Assembly (NCBI GenBank): GCA_030625445.1
Contig: DAOUQU010000075.1
Location: 1 to 7,378, forward strand
Length of the DNA stretch: 7,378 nucleotides
Source of the DNA: Gammaproteobacteria bacterium
Lineage (GTDB): Bacteria > Pseudomonadota > Gammaproteobacteria > Chromatiales > Chromatiaceae
Direction of reading: 5' to 3'
Shown: piece by piece, positions 5,308 to 7,378 of the stretch
How positions within the stretch are numbered: the first letter of the stretch is position 1
Layout: the number at the start of each line of letters is the position of its first letter
Position numbers and translations under genes: made by a program
Notes under the pieces: generated by a model
Database searches by the model: none
The model's input: only the letters and a program-made list of their open reading frames with translations
Told to the model about the DNA's origin: nothing

Positions 5308-5529
5308 TTACAGCCCAATCTCCGGTTTATCCGTCTCGGAGCGCAGCTTTCTTACAACCTCTTCGACCATATCCGTGGCCTTGGCGAGCTCTTCCGAGAT
5401 GGCTTCGCGAATCATCAGGGTCAGTTCGTTGAAATCTGCGTCCCGGATCTGTTTACGGGCAGTCTCGCTGAGATTATGTTTGAATGTGGCAACCACTTTC
5501 TCTGCCAATTCCTGAGTTTCTTCCGTCAT
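5308..5529 (-). CDS. Small acidic helical protein of unknown function
   Basis: This 73-residue protein is not one I recognise. It has no signal peptide, membrane segment or Cys. It is highly charged and almost wholly compatible with helix: about 2-30 (TEETQELAEKVVATFKHN), then 34-66 with LTLMIREAISEELAKATDMV and EEVVRKLRSE, ending KPEIGL. Heptad-like spacing of Leu, Ile and Val suggests a helical hairpin or coiled coil. The ATG has a clear GAGG four to eight bases upstream, and composition and spacing fit a real gene. It sits between xdhB and ade on the same strand, so it may be made with them. A role in purine breakdown or enzyme assembly is possible, but nothing in the sequence shows it. 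Confidence 0.7.
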   Translation of the reverse strand: MTEETQELAEKVVATFKHNLSETARKQIRDADFNELTLMIREAISEELAKATDMVEEVVRKLRSETDKPEIGL

Positions 5530-5632
5530 GTTTACCTCGGATGATAGCGACTGGATAAGCGCATGATAGCAGGAAATTCCCGATGCTTGAAAACCGGGTG
5601 ATAGTCGAGTGACAGATACGCAGTCCTGGTAA

Positions 5633-7378
5633 TCACTCCGGCTGCTCCCTCATTCCAGGGTACTCAAATAGTGGCGCTGACGAACCGCAAAGCGCCATCA
5701 AAACCCGCTCCGGGGTGAGCGGAGCGTCGATCGGCGTATCCAGGTCAGGGTTGAAGGCCTGCATCGCCTGCTGCAATGCAGCCCAGGCGGCGATACCGTA
5801 GAGGAAGGGAGGCTCGCCCACAGCCTTGGCCTGCAGCAGTCCCCGGGGCTCATCGGCCTCGCTGAGGAAGCTGACGGCGATCTCCGGTGCGGCGTGGATG
5901 TCCGGCGGCTTGTAGTTGGCCATGGAGTCGCTGAGCAGGCGGCCATCGGGGGCGTAGACCAGCTCTTCGCTCGTCAGCCAGCCAATCCCCTGCACGATGC
6001 CACCCTCCACCTGACCGCAATCTACTTCAGGGTCCAGGCTGTGGCCGGCGTCATGCACCACCTGCACCGGCCCCACCGTGTAGACGCCACGCAGGCAGTC
6101 CAGGGTCACCTCGATAATAGCGGTGCCGTAGACATGGTAGGCGAATGGGCGCCCCTGCTCAGATCTCCTGTCGAAGTTCAGTTCCGGTGTGGAGTAGTGC
6201 GCCTGGGCAGTGAGGCTGCGGCGCTGGTCGTAGGTGATAGAAACCAGCTCCTTCCAGCTCAGGGTGAGTAGCTTGCCACCCTGGTATAACCGCCCATCAC
6301 GCAGGGTCAGTTCCGGCGGTGAAAGCCCGAGGTGACTGGCAGCGGAGTCCAGAAGCCGGTTACGCAGCTGCTCGCAGGCCTTGAGCAGGGCCTTGCCGTT
6401 CAGATCGGCGGTAACGCTGGCGGCGCTGGGCGAGGTGTTTGCTGCACGGGTGGTGTTGGCGCTCTCCTCGCGGATCCACTCCAGCGGCAGCCCCAGCCCC
6501 TGCGCCGCCACGCGCCGCAGCTTGCGGTTCACTCCCTGCCCCATCTCGACCGCACCTGTGCTGAAGCCTACACTGCCATCTCCGTAGATGTGCAGCAGGG
6601 CGCTTCCCTGGTTCAGTGGCAGATGAGTGAAGGAGATGCCGAAGCAGATCGGCATACAGGCGATGCCGCGTTTGCGCCAGCGGTGGCTGTGGTTGAAAGT
6701 TTCCACCGCTGCCTCTCTCTCCGCCCATGCATACTCCTCTCTGACGCGATCCCAGCAGACGCGGGCGCGGCAGCGTTCAGCATGCATGCCGAAGGGGAAT
6801 GCATCGCCCTCCTCAAGCAGGCTGGCGGACTGGATCCTCTCGGCCGGGATACCGCTTGCGTGAGCCAGGTGACAAATGGCGGCCTCCAGCACGTAGGCCG
6901 CCTGCGGGTCGCCGAAACCGCGCATCGCCGTGGAGGGGGCATGGTGGGTGCGGCAACTCCAGCCGGTGGCGCGCAGATGGGGGATGCAGTAACTGCCGGT
7001 AGCATGGAACATGCTGTGCTCCAGCACCGCCAGCGAGAGATCCGTGTAGGCGCCGGCATCCTGATAGAAGTCCACCTCATAGCAGAGGATGCGCCCGTCG
7101 ACGTCTATCCCCAGCCGGTAGTCCGCCTGGTAGGCATGGCGTTTGCCGGTGACCGTCATGTCGTCACGGCGTGGCAGCAACAGACGCACCGGCTGCTGCA
7201 ACCGGGCAGCGGCCAGTGCCGCCAGGGCAGCGAAGTACGTAGCCTGGCTCTCCTTGCCGCCAAAGCCGCCGCCCAGCCGCTGTACGTCGACTTCAACCTG
7301 GTGCATCGGCAGCCCCAGCACACGCGCCACCCCGGCCTGGGTGCCACTGGGGCTCTGGCTGGAAGCGTGGACCAGCAT
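5633..7378 (-). CDS. xdhB: Xanthine-dehydrogenase-type molybdopterin-binding subunit, C-terminal 581 residues (cut by right window edge)
   Basis: The frame runs off the window; the Met at the edge is internal, and about 190 N-terminal residues should be missing from a usual XdhB of about 775. Moco-binding landmarks occur in order: SSQ with Gln8, GGGFGGKES with Glu43, AMRGFGDPQ (151-159), FGISF with Phe250, VEMGQG (277-282), SAASV (318-322) and AVGEPPF with catalytic Glu522. Alignment with bovine xanthine oxidoreductase is gapless from Gln767 to Phe1009. In it Glu43 equals Glu802 and Phe155 equals Phe914, but His121 (codon 7016-7018) replaces Arg880. The normal reaction is hypoxanthine to xanthine to urate in the cytoplasm, with FeS and FAD subunits that would lie outside the window. 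The adenine and guanine deaminase neighbours support purine use; the Arg to His change leaves this open. GC content is well above that of ade. Confidence 0.88.
   Translation of the reverse strand: MLVHASSQSPSGTQAGVARVLGLPMHQVEVDVQRLGGGFGGKESQATYFAALAALAAARLQQPVRLLLPRRDDMTVTGKRHAYQADYRLGIDVDGRILCYEVDFYQDAGAYTDLSLAVLEHSMFHATGSYCIPHLRATGWSCRTHHAPSTAMRGFGDPQAAYVLEAAICHLAHASGIPAERIQSASLLEEGDAFPFGMHAERCRARVCWDRVREEYAWAEREAAVETFNHSHRWRKRGIACMPICFGISFTHLPLNQGSALLHIYGDGSVGFSTGAVEMGQGVNRKLRRVAAQGLGLPLEWIREESANTTRAANTSPSAASVTADLNGKALLKACEQLRNRLLDSAASHLGLSPPELTLRDGRLYQGGKLLTLSWKELVSITYDQRRSLTAQAHYSTPELNFDRRSEQGRPFAYHVYGTAIIEVTLDCLRGVYTVGPVQVVHDAGHSLDPEVDCGQVEGGIVQGIGWLTSEELVYAPDGRLLSDSMANYKPPDIHAAPEIAVSFLSEADEPRGLLQAKAVGEPPFLYGIAAWAALQQAMQAFNPDLDTPIDAPLTPERVLMALCGSSAPLFEYPGMREQPE

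Noticed and set aside
5894..7080. Several open frames antisense to or overlapping xdhB
   Set aside because: They are rich in Arg, Pro and Ala, as expected for shadow frames of a GC-rich gene, and have no domain-like sequence; the xdhB frame carries the motifs.

Overview
The window suggests a gammaproteobacterium, probably a sulfur oxidiser. The reasons are a DsrE-family protein with a Cys-Gly-Pro-Cys motif, a secreted diheme cytochrome c, a Fur-type operator and Shine-Dalgarno-led genes. This is inference from gene content; no rRNA or other marker gene is present. About 45% GC is seen in sampled stretches of the ade gene, while the xdhB end of the window is clearly richer (sampled 60-base stretches give about 58 to 78%).

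Left half (1-2745), all on the minus strand, in transcription order: a diheme cytochrome c (1879-2589) with a well-formed sigma70-like promoter overlapped by a Fur-box-like dyad; an intergenic stretch holding a 22-bp palindrome and a large hairpin made of CTTCGTG-type tandem repeats; a DsrE-family protein (1234-1605); an attenuator-like inverted repeat with a T-run; a two-TM ion channel with an unusual selectivity filter (609-1136); and, 5 bases further on, a gamma-glutamyltranspeptidase-family protein cut by the left edge (1-603). The GGT-like protein lacks the family's glutamate-binding Arg.

Middle (2720-3040): a divergent intergenic region with a strong GC-rich terminator-type hairpin that lies downstream of no visible gene, and two further structured segments. 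It may hold a small RNA or a decayed mobile element. A threefold 11-bp tandem repeat runs directly into the guanine deaminase start.

Right half (3041-7378): purine-base catabolism. Guanine deaminase (plus strand) converts guanine to xanthine. Adenine deaminase (minus, convergent, 23 bases between the stops) converts adenine to hypoxanthine. Upstream of ade on the same strand are a small uncharacterised helical protein and the molybdopterin subunit of a xanthine-dehydrogenase-type enzyme, cut by the right edge, which would oxidise hypoxanthine and xanthine to urate. The three enzymes form a coherent route from purine bases to urate. The Xdh subunit has His where the catalytic Arg of xanthine oxidoreductases is expected, so its substrate needs testing.

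No rRNA, tRNA, CRISPR array, complete insertion sequence or prophage gene was seen.
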